A DNA stretch of 64,000 nucleotides from Mercenaria mercenaria (GCF_021730395.1 NC_069366.1:85238501-85302500), one strand, 5' to 3'; shown: positions 25,005-36,510, counted from the first letter of the stretch. Made by a program: numbers and translations. The notes: generated by a model from the sequence alone, not told the origin.

Positions 25005-25740
25005 GAACTGCGCATGACACTTCGTCTCATGATGGTGTATAATTGTGTCAAGTTACATCAAAATCCCTCCATGCATGAAGAAGAAATGCTTCGGACAAAG
25101 TCATTCTTGTATCTGACCTTTGGCCTCTAAGTGTGACCTTGACCTTAGACCTAGGGACCTGGTTCTTGCGCATGACACTACGTCTTGTGGTGGTGAACAT
25201 TTGTGCCAAGTTATATCAAAATCCCTCTATGCATGAAGAAGAAATGCTCCGGACAAGGTTTTCATTCTTGTATCCTTTGACCTCTAAGTGTGACCTTGAC
25301 CTTAGACCTAGAGACCTGGTTCTTGCGCATGACACTCCGCCTCATGGTGGTGAACATTTGTGCCAAGTTATATCAAAATCCCTCTATGCATGAAGAAGAA
25401 ATGCTCCGGACAAAGTTTTCATTCTTGTATCCTTTGACCTCTAAGTGTGACCTTGACCTTAGACCTAGGGACCTGGTTCTTGCGCATGACACTCTTCTCA
25501 TGATGATGAACAATTGTGCCAACTTTCATCAAAATCCCTCTATGCATGAAGAAGATATGCTCCGGACAAAGTCATTCTTGAATTTGACCTTTGACCTCCA
25601 AGTGTGACCTTGACCTTAGACCTAGGGACCTGGTTCTTGCGCATGACACTCCGTCTCATGATGGTGAACAACTGTGCCAAGTTTCATCAAAATCCCTTCA
25701 TGCATGTAGAAGATATGCTCCGGACAAGGTCTGTGGACGC
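25005..25740 (+). repeat. 157 bp tandem array
   Basis: About 4.5 units. The landmark 'gcgcatgacact' recurs at 25011, 25169, 25327, 25484 and 25640, a period of 156-158 bp. Each unit also has 'tgaccttgaccttagaccta' and 'atgcatgaagaagaaatgct'. The units are very similar, so the array is young or homogenised. Confidence 0.9.
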
Positions 25741-25768
25741 CGCCCGCCCGCCCGCCCGCCCGCCCGGG
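25738..25768. repeat. (CCCG)n microsatellite
   Basis: About seven tandem CCCG/CGCC units close the tandem array. This is a marked GC spike. Confidence 0.9.
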
Positions 25769-25925
25769 GCGTTCCCATAATACGTCCCGTTTTTCAAACG
25801 GGCGTATAAAAAATCAAAGCTGTAACAATAAAGCTTGATTTAAAAACACTAGCCAGCATGTAATTGTCACACTTTCTTGGGTGCACAGGGGACACAATTA
25901 GCTATATAATTTAATATAACTTTAA

Positions 25926-26132
25926 CCCTTAGGCCCTTGCTAAATTTCTATAATGGACTTGTCCATTTTACAATTTGGACAGTATTATTAAGTGATAAAA
26001 GGGGTGCTAACCAAAAGATACTGACTGAATGGCGCACAGTGCAGATGAAGATCAGACTGCACTAATATGCAGGCTGATCATGATCTACACTTGTCGCAAA
26101 GGTAGGACCAACCATGAACAGCATGATAAGGA
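25926..26132 (-). mobile_element. TTAA-flanked MITE (piggyBac-like), right copy
   Basis: Inverted counterpart of 8774-8980 within the right transposon copy. TTAA lies at 25922-25925 and 26133-26136. One terminal base has changed at the right end. Confidence 0.75.
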
Positions 26133-27419
26133 TTAAAACTGTTTGAGCCATTCAACTGAAATTGCAAACATTTGTTGACTACATTGATTGGATATAATGT
26201 AACTTGCCCCAAAACACTTTATAAAACTGAACTGAATAAGACAATATAGCCGATAGATACACATTGTTGAAGGCATTATCTTTGTTTACATTAAATTTAA
26301 ATGTGAAATATAAGACACATTAATTTCTTGTTTTCGAATTTATGTGTCAAAGTGGCAGTTCTTGTTAACTGCAAAACCATCTACTATTATTGGTTAACTA
26401 ATTATTGGAATAGTGAGCATTTTAACATTGTTTCATCACAATGTACTCCTTTATGGGAATAGGGAGGCAATAGCATATTTAACTATTAAAACTTATTATT
26501 AAACTATGTCATTTGAATGAAAACAGCCTTAGACACACCTGAAAATCAAGATCAATTTGAAAATACGTGCAATGTTTTAAAAATGTTTTTGGATTTAAGT
26601 TATAACATTTTCTTATTTTTATCTTCAGTTGGTTATAAATGCAACTGATTGTTTTTATCAACATCTGTTGTCAGGTGTGTTTCGTCCCAATTTAATTTTG
26701 TGACCCATACAGTGTTTCCAGGACTCATCAGTAAGAGAAACACCATCAACTTGAGTCAACAACATAACTTTTAACATGTGAACAGAAGTTAATTATAAAC
26801 ATTTTCAAAGGAACATAGTGAACTGGAACAGTAAATGAAAATTATAAAAGAAATGAAAATGATAACCTGTACACTTTGGCATTTCATAGTTCTTTTTAAA
26901 AGATCAAATTTATCTGAGAAGACAATGACAGTGAAATATAAAATTTTACTTAAAATTATTGATGTAAATCATACTGAACTCTAACAACTTACTGGTAATA
27001 TAAATTTTATCAATAGCATAGAGTAAAGATTTTCTGATATTTTGGAAAGATTTGAAAAATATTGTACTTTAAATGTTCAACCAATATTTTAGATCAAATT
27101 ATGAAATGCCATATTTATTTATAAATGAATAAAACTGTTGTCAACTTATAAAAATTTCTGTTAACTTTAATAAATTATTAGAACTTAAATATTTTTCATT
27201 GTCTTTGTGTCCATCAGTTTTTCTGCTTATTCAATTACATCATGCTATTTGCCACTTGCTAAATGTGAACTATCTAAAGTATAGATGTTAATAGTTAACA
27301 GCACTGCAAAATGCAGAACAAAATATTTCCAAATGCTTATTAATGAGTGATTACTTATAAACAAGCTGGTGTATAAAGCCGTATGTAATATCATGCCATT
27401 ATGTAATAACTTTTATCAC

Positions 27420-27870
27420 TTGACATGGCTAGAGACTGAACCTACAATATCCCACTGAAGTGGTGGGCCATCTACCACTTGGCTACTGAGGCCTATGAGG
27501 CAACAGGACTTGACTACTACAAAGTGGAGATTTTGCTTAAGCAGTAGGTTAGCTTAGTTGGTAAAGTACTAGTCCTGTATGAGAGGGTCCCCAAGATTGA
27601 GCCCTACAGTAGACTGACTGCACATTTTACTCAATCTGTTCAATTAACTAGATGCACACATTGGACTGTGACAGTTTTATAAACTAGAGGCATTATCCAG
27701 GAATAGTCCCCTCTATGTACACTACTTTTATATAGCTGGGGAGTTTCTTATGGTATAGGACTTGATTACCACAAAGGGGGAATTGTTTCAGCAGCTGGTT
27801 AGTTCAGTTGATAGTGTGCACACCCTGTAAACAAGGGGTCCCGGCTTTGAGCCGACCACTAACTTCTCAT
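27420..27870. repeat. Cluster of three tRNA-like modules, right copy
   Basis: Inverted counterpart of 6690-7140. It has a minus-strand module at about 27421-27495 and plus-strand modules at about 27538-27607 ('ggttagcttagttggtaaag' and 'aagattgagccct') and 27788-27856 ('ctggttagttcagttgatag'). They were therefore present before the two transposon copies separated. Confidence 0.5.
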
Positions 27871-28034
27871 TTTTATCACCCCTTGATGATAACCCCCAAG
27901 TTGTGAAACGAAATTTCACAAGAATAAGGACTTCTATGGACGTTACTGCACAATTAAATATATCTCGGTACGAGCGTTTTTGGTACGAAACATTGGCACA
28001 GTAAAACGTCTACTGTACTTAATAAATATTGTCT

Positions 28035-28322
28035 TCAAAGTTTTGTAGCATTCAAGACGAGAAAGAAACATTTTAGAAACAGTAAAAATGTTTGAAAATG
28101 TTGTCCTTGTGGTAAATTAATTGCTGCATGTGTTTTAAAAGCGTAAACAGTATCCCTAGCAACAATCGGCCATTTTAGTTTTACTTGGATTACTTCCCTT
28201 GAAATTAAGAAATTACCGTCTCCGACGAAGTTTGTTGTCATCCATGTCATGCTGGTGAACTCAACGTGAAACTGGCACCGACTACGGCGGCGGCGTATAT
28301 TGTATCGTCGAAAAGTCGCCAT
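28035..28322 (-). CDS. 95-residue open frame inside the transposon, right copy
   Basis: Counterpart of 6234-6521 on the opposite strand, with the same start, length and stop. About five residues differ (for example R/G at position 35 and L/F near the end). The function is unknown. See the left copy for the alternatives. Confidence 0.35.
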   Translation of the reverse strand: MATFRRYNIRRRRSRCQFHVEFTSMTWMTTNFVGDGNFLISREVIQVKLKWPIVARDTVYAFKTHAAINLPQGQHFQTFLLFLKCFFLVLNATKL

Positions 28323-28639
28323 TTTGTTTCTTTGAGAAAAGCACTGAGACAGCCCAACCCTTGACTCAAGAAATCTGAGAAAAATCTCAGCGCGGAAGTT
28401 GAGATTTTACTGAGAGATTTTTAGTGAAAGCCAATCTGAGAAAAATCTCAAGCTGAGAATCAAAGTTGAGATTTTTCTCAGACTTGAGCTGAGATTTTGA
28501 CTTGAGAACGTTAGTGAAAGCGGGGCCTGATCATGATAAAACTTTATCATATGTTTGACGTCGCAGAAGTATAAAAAAAGCCATTACTTAACAAAAGCTC
28601 ATAGAACATGAAATGCTATTCCCGCCTTGATGCATTCAA

Positions 28640-29430
28640 TTAACTTCACAAGGAACAGAAATTATTTGGTCACTGTGCAATGGATAATTGACAAACTGAC
28701 CTAGGCTCATTTACCAGTCATAAGTGACCTCCATAATAAATTTAATCTTAAACCAAAGCATTCTCTAGTTATTTTGCAAACAAGTAATACTATTCTGGGT
28801 CAATGTGACCTCGACATGTGACCTACTGACCTAAAAAATCAGCAGGTGTCATCTGCCGTTAAGTTCAACCTCTCTATTAAATTTCGTCATCCTAGGCCAA
28901 AGCGTTCTCAAATTATCTGAAACTGTTTAACTGTTCCGGGTAATGTGACCTTGACCGTTGATCTATTGTTCTCAAAATTAATGCGTATCATCAGCTGGTC
29001 ATGTGCAACATACCTATCAACTATCATGGTCGTAGGCCCAGGCGTTCACGAGTTATCATCGGGAAACCGCTTAACTGTTCTAGATCACTATGACCTTGAC
29101 CTTTGACCTACTAACCTCAATATAAATAAGGGCCATTTTCTGGTCATGACCAACCTACCGATAAACTTTCATGATCTATGCCCAAGAGTTCTTGAGTTAT
29201 CATGCATAAACTGTTTAACTGTTTCGGGCCACTGTGACCTTGATCTTTGACCTACTAAAAGAGTCATCTACTGGTCATGACCAATCTTCCTGTCAAATTT
29301 CATGATCCTATGCTCAAGCGTTCTTAAGGAATCATCCAGAAACCGATGTGTGTACATACGGACCGACATACTGACCGACCGGTAGACATCTGCAAAATAA
29401 TATACCTCGCCTTCTTCGAGGCTAGGGGAG
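28640..29430. repeat. Modular repeat with ~140 bp units
   Basis: About five diverged units. Each has 'tgaccttgacctttgaccta', 'catctgctggtcatg' and 'ttcatgatcctatgcccaag'-type blocks, followed by a tail 'acggaccgacatactgac' and 'gaggctaggggagggggaca'. Its last unit and tail are duplicated at 19131. Confidence 0.8.
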
Positions 29431-29609
29431 GGGGACATAAAAATTGATAATACACTTATGTAATAAACTTTTCACGTCGGCGTCGTTTAAAGAATATGAA
29501 ACGTAATGGTCAAATTAACTTGTTTTAAATACCAAAGAAAGAAAGAAAAAATCGGCAGGAAAAACTAACATGTTACTTTCCGTATTGCATTTCTAAAACT
29601 TGTTGAATA
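29236..29609. repeat. Direct duplication, right copy
   Basis: Counterpart of 19131-19505. Here it is the 3' end of a longer modular repeat (from about 28640). This copy is therefore probably the source, and the left one a partial transfer. Confidence 0.8.
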
Positions 29610-31124
29610 AAACTGATAAAATGCTCGACAGAATCTCGCATTTTATTCAATTCGGTTAAAAAATCAATATGGAAAGACACTCTATAATTAAATGTAATGC
29701 AGAAATGATATTTGTTAAATATGTCACATTTTTGGTGTGAGTGCACACTCCTTCATTCAACTTTGATTAGAGGTGGAGGACGAATAAGTTTAGACACCGT
29801 GTCTTTTTATCATAAATATATCTCTGTGTGTGCGTGTGCGTGCGTGCGTGCGTGCGTTTGTGTGTGTATGTGACACAATATCAAAGATACAATAACAATA
29901 ACGAAATATAAAATAAGAATATTGACTTTTACCATAAGAATGTCGAATATACAATAAGAATAACGACAGATAGAATAACAATGGTAAGATTCAGAATATG
30001 AATGACACGACATTGAATAACAATATCAGACTTACACTAATAATAAAATAGATTATATAATTTAGCAACGTTTGACATGCCATATACGCCTCGAGTTCTC
30101 CAAAATGGTCTTGCATTAAATGTTTGTGTTTTCCGAAGTATCTAGCTGCGACTCAATGAACCAAAGAACATCAAAGTCTAACAAACTGTCAAGAACAAAA
30201 TCTTATTTGTTTCGGATACTTACAAATGTTTCCGTGAAAAACCGATGAACTGTTATCATTATTATTTACTGGTCCCCGATTTATATTAATATCGCAAGCT
30301 AATATTATAATAATTTTATCAAAGTAAAAACATATTCAATATTCGAAACTGAGTCCGGCACTGAGAACTACCAACGACAAATAAAATTGTCAAAAATGGC
30401 ATCATAGCGCAGAAAATTCAAGTACGAAATACCCACAGTATTGCATTAATTAATTTTATAAAGTTTAATTATGGTTAAGTTAAGCACATTCGAATCAAAT
30501 TTATATTTACCATGTAGAAATTGATTAAACCCTGATTCTTTTAAGCTTCAGAGCACGCTAGGAAAATTCGGCAAAAAAAAAATAAGGTCGTGTGCTTACT
30601 TTTTTTTAGACTGATTTGAAAAAAATTGTACTTCATATAAGTTGATACAAGAATGGAAACTGTTATGGAAAATGTTGAATAAAACATCTTTAAAAGTATC
30701 TTAGATAAAAAGACAAAGTACTTGTCACCAGCGTTTCCAAAAAATGAATACTACAAGAGAAACAATCAGAATTCGCGAACTATGTTACGTAGATATTGTA
30801 AGAATAAAAGTAATATCGACAACAACACTACATTGAATTAAGATAAAAATAAAAAATGGTCTGAAGTGATTTTGAACAGGTGGTAACGTGCGTGACAGTC
30901 AGACAGCTACCACTACGCCACCGTGCCACTGGTTATTTATATTTATTATTTTAGGATACAAATATTTCGAAAAACAACAGAAACCCACGAAATTTTGGTA
31001 AAGATTAATGAGTGCCAGGTCAATACTAACGGACTATACCTGCATCAAGTAGCATTTACAAATGTATACTTATATTTTTCAAATATTATATATTTAGTTT
31101 ATACATAATTTATTTTAAGTGGAT
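29610..31124. other. No gene recognised
   Basis: Contains a (TG/CGTG)n microsatellite at 29821-29868, low-complexity 'ataagaata' sequence at about 29885-30050, and a truncated tRNA-like stretch on the minus strand at 30876-30935 ('ggtggcgtagtggtag'). Nothing else is supported. Confidence 0.5.
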
Positions 31125-31354
31125 TGCGAAGGAAGTTCTACAACTTATATTAATCACTCTCGACACCTCATTCCTGATGGAATCCACCGCCACGAGGGTA
31201 TGAGAGAAGAGGACAGTTTCCCTTAAATGCTGAGCGCCAAGCAAGGGAGCTACTGGTACCATTTTTCACGTCTTTGGTATGACGCGGCCGGGGATCGAAC
31301 CCACGACCTCCCGCACTTATAGCGCACGCTATACCACTAGGCTATCGAGGCGGT
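31125..31354 (-). mobile_element. tRNA-derived SINE
   Basis: Read on the minus strand, the head has a good A box ('tagcctagtggtatag') and B box ('gggttcgatcccc'). The body contains 'gctcccttgcttggcgct' and 'gaatgaggtgtcgagagtg'. The well-kept promoter boxes suggest a fairly young copy. It is not a tRNA gene because the acceptor stem is absent. Confidence 0.75.
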
Positions 31355-32640
31355 TAATATTATAAATTTTCCCCTTTAAATTACGATCGTCATGTTTTCA
31401 TCTACAATACGCTTAAGATACATTCACAACTCAGTTCTAAACTGAAAGGAGTAGTAGTAGAAGAAGAAGAGAATCATTATAGATCTAATTTCTTTTATGA
31501 ACACGCAACCAAAGTGTGAAGTTGTGCATTAAAACGATCAAACAAAAAATAACAACAATGAACAAATGCGTACTTTTCATTCAGTTATACTAGTGCGTTG
31601 TCTGTTTGTCTGTAAAATGAAACAAAGAAAAACTCCCAACATAATCGGCTAACAAAAATGCATTTACACTGGCGTATTAAGCAGAACTTCCATAAACGTT
31701 TTTTTAATATCATTTTACATATTTCAATTTACCTCCAATCATTTTTTCTGACTTGGGTAAGGAAAGATCTATTGATAAATAAATCAATACAAACTAGAAA
31801 TTAAAATGACGTTGTGTATAAGTACCGCACAGTATTATGGCGTTTTCATTTTTAGCAACACGTAAATGAACAATCAGTACTTAGCACTCTCTTTTAAAAT
31901 AAAAGATATAGGAATGAATTTAATAGTTTGCTTGATGGCGCAGTACGTTGAGTGGATAGACATTATCATTTTGTAGTGCTAGTTTTTATGGTTTGAACCT
32001 TGCATCCGTCCATTTCCTTCATTTTGCATTTTTATTTACATTCTTTGTGCAAGTTTGTTTTCCTCTGGTTTCGAATTCATCCACGAAAGCTTCAAGTGTT
32101 TAATCAAATAAAAGATGAAGCGTATTTTAACATAATTACGTGTTAACCTTGACATATATATCAGTTAGTAAATAAGTTAGAACTAGATTAAACAGCTCGT
32201 GTTTTTTCGTTGAATCGTATTAAAAAAATATCAGAAATTAAATACGGTTTTAAAAATAAATTTTTACGGGTCGGTCTAAGAATCGAGCCCCCGACGAAAA
32301 AGTATAACACGAGTATAACACGAGCACCGTTACCGCCCGGCCAACGAGGAATTACTGTTTGCGTTGTAAACGTAGTGTATTGACATAAATTTAAGCTATC
32401 GTTTTTTTTGTTTACATTTCAAAGCGCTTTATTACTGTGAGATATTTTTTATAATACCTGTAAGTCAGTTACTTACCTCTTAGAACAGTGTTCATGAATT
32501 GAAAATACGGTGTCACAATTCGCATGAGCGCGGGTATTTTCAGTTCATGAAGACCTCCTACTCGGTTAGTAACCTACAAGTACCGGTACGCTTTTTATGT
32601 GAACCCCGTTCATAGCAAGGCGAAACGATAATCAGCTGCA
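31355..32640. other. No gene; tRNA-like SINE scraps
   Basis: A plus-strand tRNA-like stretch lies at about 31928-32010 ('atggcgcagtacgttgag', 'ggtttgaacctt') and a minus-strand one at about 32265-32350 ('ttggccgggcggtaacg', 'ggggctcgattct'). No coding region is seen. Confidence 0.45.
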
Positions 32641-32659
32641 TAAATTTTTGAAGTGCCCC

Positions 32660-33130
32660 TCGTATGCTGCTGTTTTGCAGATCTTATTAAATGCTTTGAT
32701 TCGATTCGTAGAAATGGCCAATGGCTAAAACTTATTAAAAGTGGTATTTACGGCAATGTAATAAGATCTATCTTCATAAATGATGTAGAATTATTCCTCT
32801 CCCTGTTTCTAACGTTTCTCATTTATGAATGCTGCAAAAACTCTTTTAGAAAAGGCTCATAGAGCAATGACTGCACAAGTTTCGGTTACTAAAATGATAG
32901 AAATACCAATTAACACTATGTTAAATTAGTTTGATGCTTATGTAGCTTCAGTATTAAATTACTCTAGTAAAGTATTGGGCTTTCTAAAAGCTGAAAACAG
33001 AGCGAGTGCATAGAAAAAATTCTAAGTCATTGTTACTTGTTAAAAATTCTACAAATAATTCAGTTACTCCATTGTTCTTTTTAACTTTAGTACAGATACT
33101 AGTATGTAAATACAAGTTAGGATAATTAGT
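32660..33130 (+). mobile_element. LINE reverse-transcriptase scrap
   Basis: Frame pieces resemble the LINE at 10.7-16.2 kb: 'DLIKCFDSIRRNGQWLKLIKSG' around 32668-32733, then a palm-to-thumb jump, and later 'FDAYVASVLNYSSKVLGFLK' around 32930-32990. The middle of the RT is missing and stops are frequent. It is a decayed, internally deleted copy of a related element. Confidence 0.6.
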
Positions 33131-33262
33131 TGTGAAATTGATTGGTCTCTAGTACTATATCTACATTATACTAATTTAGTTCCTTCTTTATTTCATAAAA
33201 ACAATTACACCAATAAACCTCATTTTTCAGTACTTTGAGAGTTTCAATGATATGCAAAACAT

Positions 33263-33556
33263 ATAGTTTTGTTTGTTTTGATTGTTTTGGGTTTAACGCC
33301 GTTTTCAACAGTATTTCAGTTATGTAATGGCGGGCAGTTAACCTAACCAGTGTTCCTGGATTCTGTACAAGTACAAACCTGTTATCCGCAAGTAACTGCC
33401 AACTTTCCCACATGAATCATAGGTGGAGGACTAATGATTTCAGTCCCAATGTCGTTTATCAAATAGTCACGAAGAACATACGCCCCGCCCGTGGATCGAA
33501 CTCGCGATCCCGCGGTCCGTAGACAAACGCTTACTTACTGAGCTAAGCGGGCGGGC
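33263..33556 (-). mobile_element. tRNA-derived SINE
   Basis: The minus-strand head is 'gcccgcttagctcagtaagt' with B-box-like 'gcgagttcgatcc'. The body has 'cattacataactgaaatact' and 'aaacggcgttaaaccc', and the tail is aaacaaac-like. It is the same family as the SINEs at 9573 and 23663. It lies directly next to segmental duplication copy A. Confidence 0.8.
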
Positions 33557-33886
33557 ACTGAAAACCATATAGAGCCAGTTAGTTTAACACATATTCTTAC
33601 CAAAACTAAAAGATATTGAGATGTTATTTACATATAAGATACATAATCTGTTGTGAGAAAAAAAGACTGTTCAAACGCTCCCTTAAAATTTGCTAGTTAG
33701 CAATTGTGCGTATGTAATGAATAACAGTAAAATTTGTAAATACACAATGAAAATGGTTTTAATCTTTTCTCAATACAATAAGCCAAACAAGAAAACTACC
33801 GCATCCTTATATGCCTCATAATACCATATTTCATCAACTACATGGACCTACATTTTGGACTACTTCACATTTAACACTAAGAAGTA

Positions 33887-34976
33887 CAGATCAGCTCACG
33901 CGGAAAACCTACTTTCCGTTTTTCCTAGAAGGAAAAATCTTGCATAGCGAGGAATTCCTTCGAGTACTGCCTAATTCTGACTCGGAGTACCGACTGTTAT
34001 AGTTTTATTACTTTAGCGGAATTTCGTCGAGTCACTCCGAGAAATAACTTGACGGAAATCCGAGTCGAAATTATACAGGTAACACTATAATGATTTCCGG
34101 TATTTTATGGCCACTCCGCGCGACTCCGAGTCCGTTATAAATAATAAATCGGTCATTTCAAGTGCCGCGAGATGATTTGACGAAACTCCGAGGCAGTATT
34201 TTCTTACTTGTACGGATTTTTTTTTATATAATTAGCTTGTTCTTTTAATTGTATGAAATTGGTGTGAATTTTGATATTGAAATAGTTTCTGACCATGCGA
34301 ATTAGATTGAGAAATATATTTATATATGATAAACTAAATTATTAATCATATAAAATTAAACAAACTTTCAAATGACCGCCGTTAAAGGAAAGTGATTTGT
34401 TAAATTTTGATATTTAAATAATTTCTGACTTTGCGAATTAAATTTAGAAAAAAAATCGTGTAATAATTTATGCACTGAATTAAGAATAATTTATAACTAG
34501 ATAAACTTTAAAATAACACCCGCTAAAAGTAAATTGTTTAGTATGAGATAGAAATAGATGCGAATTAGATTTAGAAGTAAATTTATGTAGAACGGACTAA
34601 ATTATTAATCATATTTAATTAAACAAACTTCCAAATAACCGCCGTTAAAGACTGCTTTGTTAAATTTTGATATAGAAATAATTTCTGACTTTGCGAATTT
34701 AATTTAGAAATTAAGTCATGAAAGTTATGAATAATTTATAACTAGATAAACTTTAAAAATACATCCGCTAGAAAAATAAATTGTTAAGTATTAAAAATTA
34801 TATAAAACTAAACCAACTTCCAAATAACTGCCGTTAAAGAATAGTAATTTGTTAAATATTATATTGAAATAGTTTCTGACAGTGCAAATTAAATTTAGAA
34901 ATAAACTGATGTAAAATGGACTAAATTAGAAACTATATAAAACTAGATAAACGTTAAGATAATGGCCGTTGATCTG
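33887..34976 (+). mobile_element. 1.09 kb TA-flanked element (Tc1/mariner-like MITE?)
   Basis: TA is at 33885-33886 and 34977-34978, with ends CAGATCA...TGATCTG. Copy B has the empty site ('agaagTAacttcc', near 61441). The inside has a palindrome-rich left part with repeated 'ccgag/ctcgg' motifs (33900-34210), then about six AT-rich tandem units of 120-140 bp, each with 'ccgttaaag' or a variant. It has no coding capacity. Confidence 0.7.
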
Positions 34977-35685
34977 TAACTTCCTATTTCATGTAACAAG
35001 TCCTTTAGAAGATTTGACGTGAAGAAAAAATCTGGCCAAAGACTTTTATTACAGAAATAAACATGTCAAAATCCAGTGCATTAAGACCAACAGATCTAAA
35101 CTAAATAAAACCTTTGGCCAATCAGAGGAGACGAATCAAACGAGATCTACATGATTTAAAAGGCAGAAGAAATTATTTTTCAATAATTAGCAGATTTTAA
35201 TAAACAATAATGTCACCTAAATGGCAAGCTGGGAGCCTGCTATTGCAATATATAAACCCATAAAGGCGCTTTCTACTCTGTGTAACTGTTCGATGGTGTA
35301 CCGGAATTATGTGTAGTTCAGCCTGGCAAAATCTACATGAGACGAATACATCATTGCAATTAAAAGTACTGTTTAAACGACTCTTTTATTGTACGAATAT
35401 AGCTATTTGTAGGTATAATATAAAATATTATATAGCATGACATCGCTTGTGCTAAAACAAGTATTATCCAATATCAACCTGGGGATTTTTTACCTTAAGA
35501 CCTCCTAGCAGTTTTTGATTTTACCTTAATGACAATGGGCAAGTTCAGTGTGCTTACATCATATTGACTGTATTTCGGCATTGTCGGCCGTTGATGGCGT
35601 ATTTCACAATCCGTACCAGACGAGGAATGCCGAAATTGCAAACGGAGATTACGTTAACTGCCAGTTGTCATTACGAGTCCTTTAA

Positions 35686-35890
35686 CCTTTAGCCTGCAAA
35701 ATTCCGAAAATGGACTGGTCCATCATTCAGTTTGGGCAGTACCATTTATTATTTGAAGCGGTGTTCACTAAAAGTTTACTGACTGAATAGCGAACTGTGC
35801 AGACCGTGATTAGCCTGCATAGATGTGCAGGCTTATCATGATCTGTACTGGTCGCAAAAGCAGAATAACTCGCCGCCAGCAGACTAAAGG
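35686..35890 (+). mobile_element. TTAA-flanked MITE
   Basis: A 205 bp element with ends CCTTTAGCCTGC...GCAGACTAAAGG and TTAA at 35682-35685 and 35891-35894. It is the same family as 8774-8980. It occupies the TTAA that in copy B holds a different element (62216-63208). Confidence 0.8.
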
Positions 35891-35931
35891 TTAAGGAATA
35901 GCTAGTCGCTTTTTTTCTCGAGTACGGATCA

Positions 35932-36048
35932 ATGGATTCAGAGATACAAGAAGAAAACTACTATAAAGACTTTAGAGTTTTCAGAGCTAACCTGGTCACC
36001 TTAAACTGTATGTACTGGATGGAGAATACCTAGGGGACTGAAAAAGTA
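35932..36048 (+). pseudogene. Short exon, copy A, probably broken
   Basis: Starts MDSEIQEENYYKDFRVFRAN and matches the copy B exon (63250-63371) closely for 28 codons. A small indel then shifts the frame and brings a stop at 36031. The splice donor present in copy B (gtaagt) is here 'ataagt'. Copy A therefore looks like a pseudogene of whatever copy B encodes. Confidence 0.5.
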
Positions 36049-36510
36049 CAAATAAGTGATTGATATTCATTACAGAAAACAATTTTAACATGTAAGGTTC
36101 TGTCGAGCATTTTATCAAGTTTTAATCAACGAGCTAAATAAATTCAATGTGGAAAGTCACAAATGTAGAATTGTTTTTATCAAATGATAGGTTTTCCTAC
36201 CGAAACATTAGAAATTCTACTTTCTTTAGCTATTATGAACAAGTCAGTTTGACCAACATCTCCTATACTTTGAACGCCGTCGACTTCAAAGCTTTATTTC
36301 ACTAATGTTTCAATTTGATGTGATGGCTTTACGTCAAAACATATAATAAACAATTATTATCAGCGAACGGTATACCTAGTAAGGTCACTGTATATTATGA
36401 CACCGTATGTCTTATCTTTATAGAAAGTGAAAAGGTGAAATATCTATAGTATCTGGTGTTTTTAATAGGTTAGTATGAAAATTAAATTTCTAACTGTATT
36501 TTATTTTCAG

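Larger units (their letters stand above)
24491..25805 (+). mobile_element. 1.3 kb insertion with minisatellite core, flanked by ATAA
   Basis: The left transposon copy shows the uninterrupted site (near 9107-9130). Here ATAA occurs on both sides (24487-24490 and 25806-25809). The insert begins 'caagagtgcaagaatgtcac', includes a poly-A tract (about 24788-24810) and two ~180 bp related blocks ('gtccacaaaaaaactcctta' and a similar block), then the 157 bp tandem array and a (CCCG)n stretch. It ends with a short inverted repeat 'cccgttt...aaacggg'. It is non-coding; open frames along the array are by-products of the repeat. Confidence 0.75.
21342..28526 (-). mobile_element. PIF/Harbinger-like DNA transposon, right copy, complete
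   Basis: Both ends are present as 26 bp perfect terminal inverted repeats starting GCCCCGCTTTCACTAACG. The target duplication CTG is at 21339-21341 and 28527-28529. Subterminal zones (21368-21490 and 28330-28500) are packed with CTCAG/CTGAG and repeats of 'ttggctttcactaa'. Length is 7185 bp, or about 5.87 kb without the 1315 bp insertion at 24491-25805. The 3 bp CTG duplication fits the CWG target used by some PIF/Harbinger elements. No transposase is recognised. It is in opposite orientation to the left copy, so the pair forms a multi-kilobase inverted repeat with a spacer of about 3.7 kb. Confidence 0.8.

Noticed and set aside
25133-25809. Three overlapping plus-strand open frames with repeated 'LTLDLGTW / CDLDLRPRDLVLAHDT' peptides
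   Set aside because: They run along the 157 bp tandem array, whose period is not stable in frame. The repeats explain them fully.
29821-30013. Minus-strand frames with His/Thr/Arg repeats
   Set aside because: Translation of a TG/CGTG microsatellite.
31290-31354. Minus-strand tRNA-like sequence with good A and B boxes
   Set aside because: It is the head of a SINE whose body continues to about 31125. It lacks a paired acceptor stem, so it is not a tRNA gene.
33811-34002. Frame starting MPHNTIFHQLHGPTFWTT, with a counterpart at 61370-61494
   Set aside because: The shared start reflects the segmental duplication. The frames diverge and in copy A run into an inserted element. Possible but not convincing as coding.
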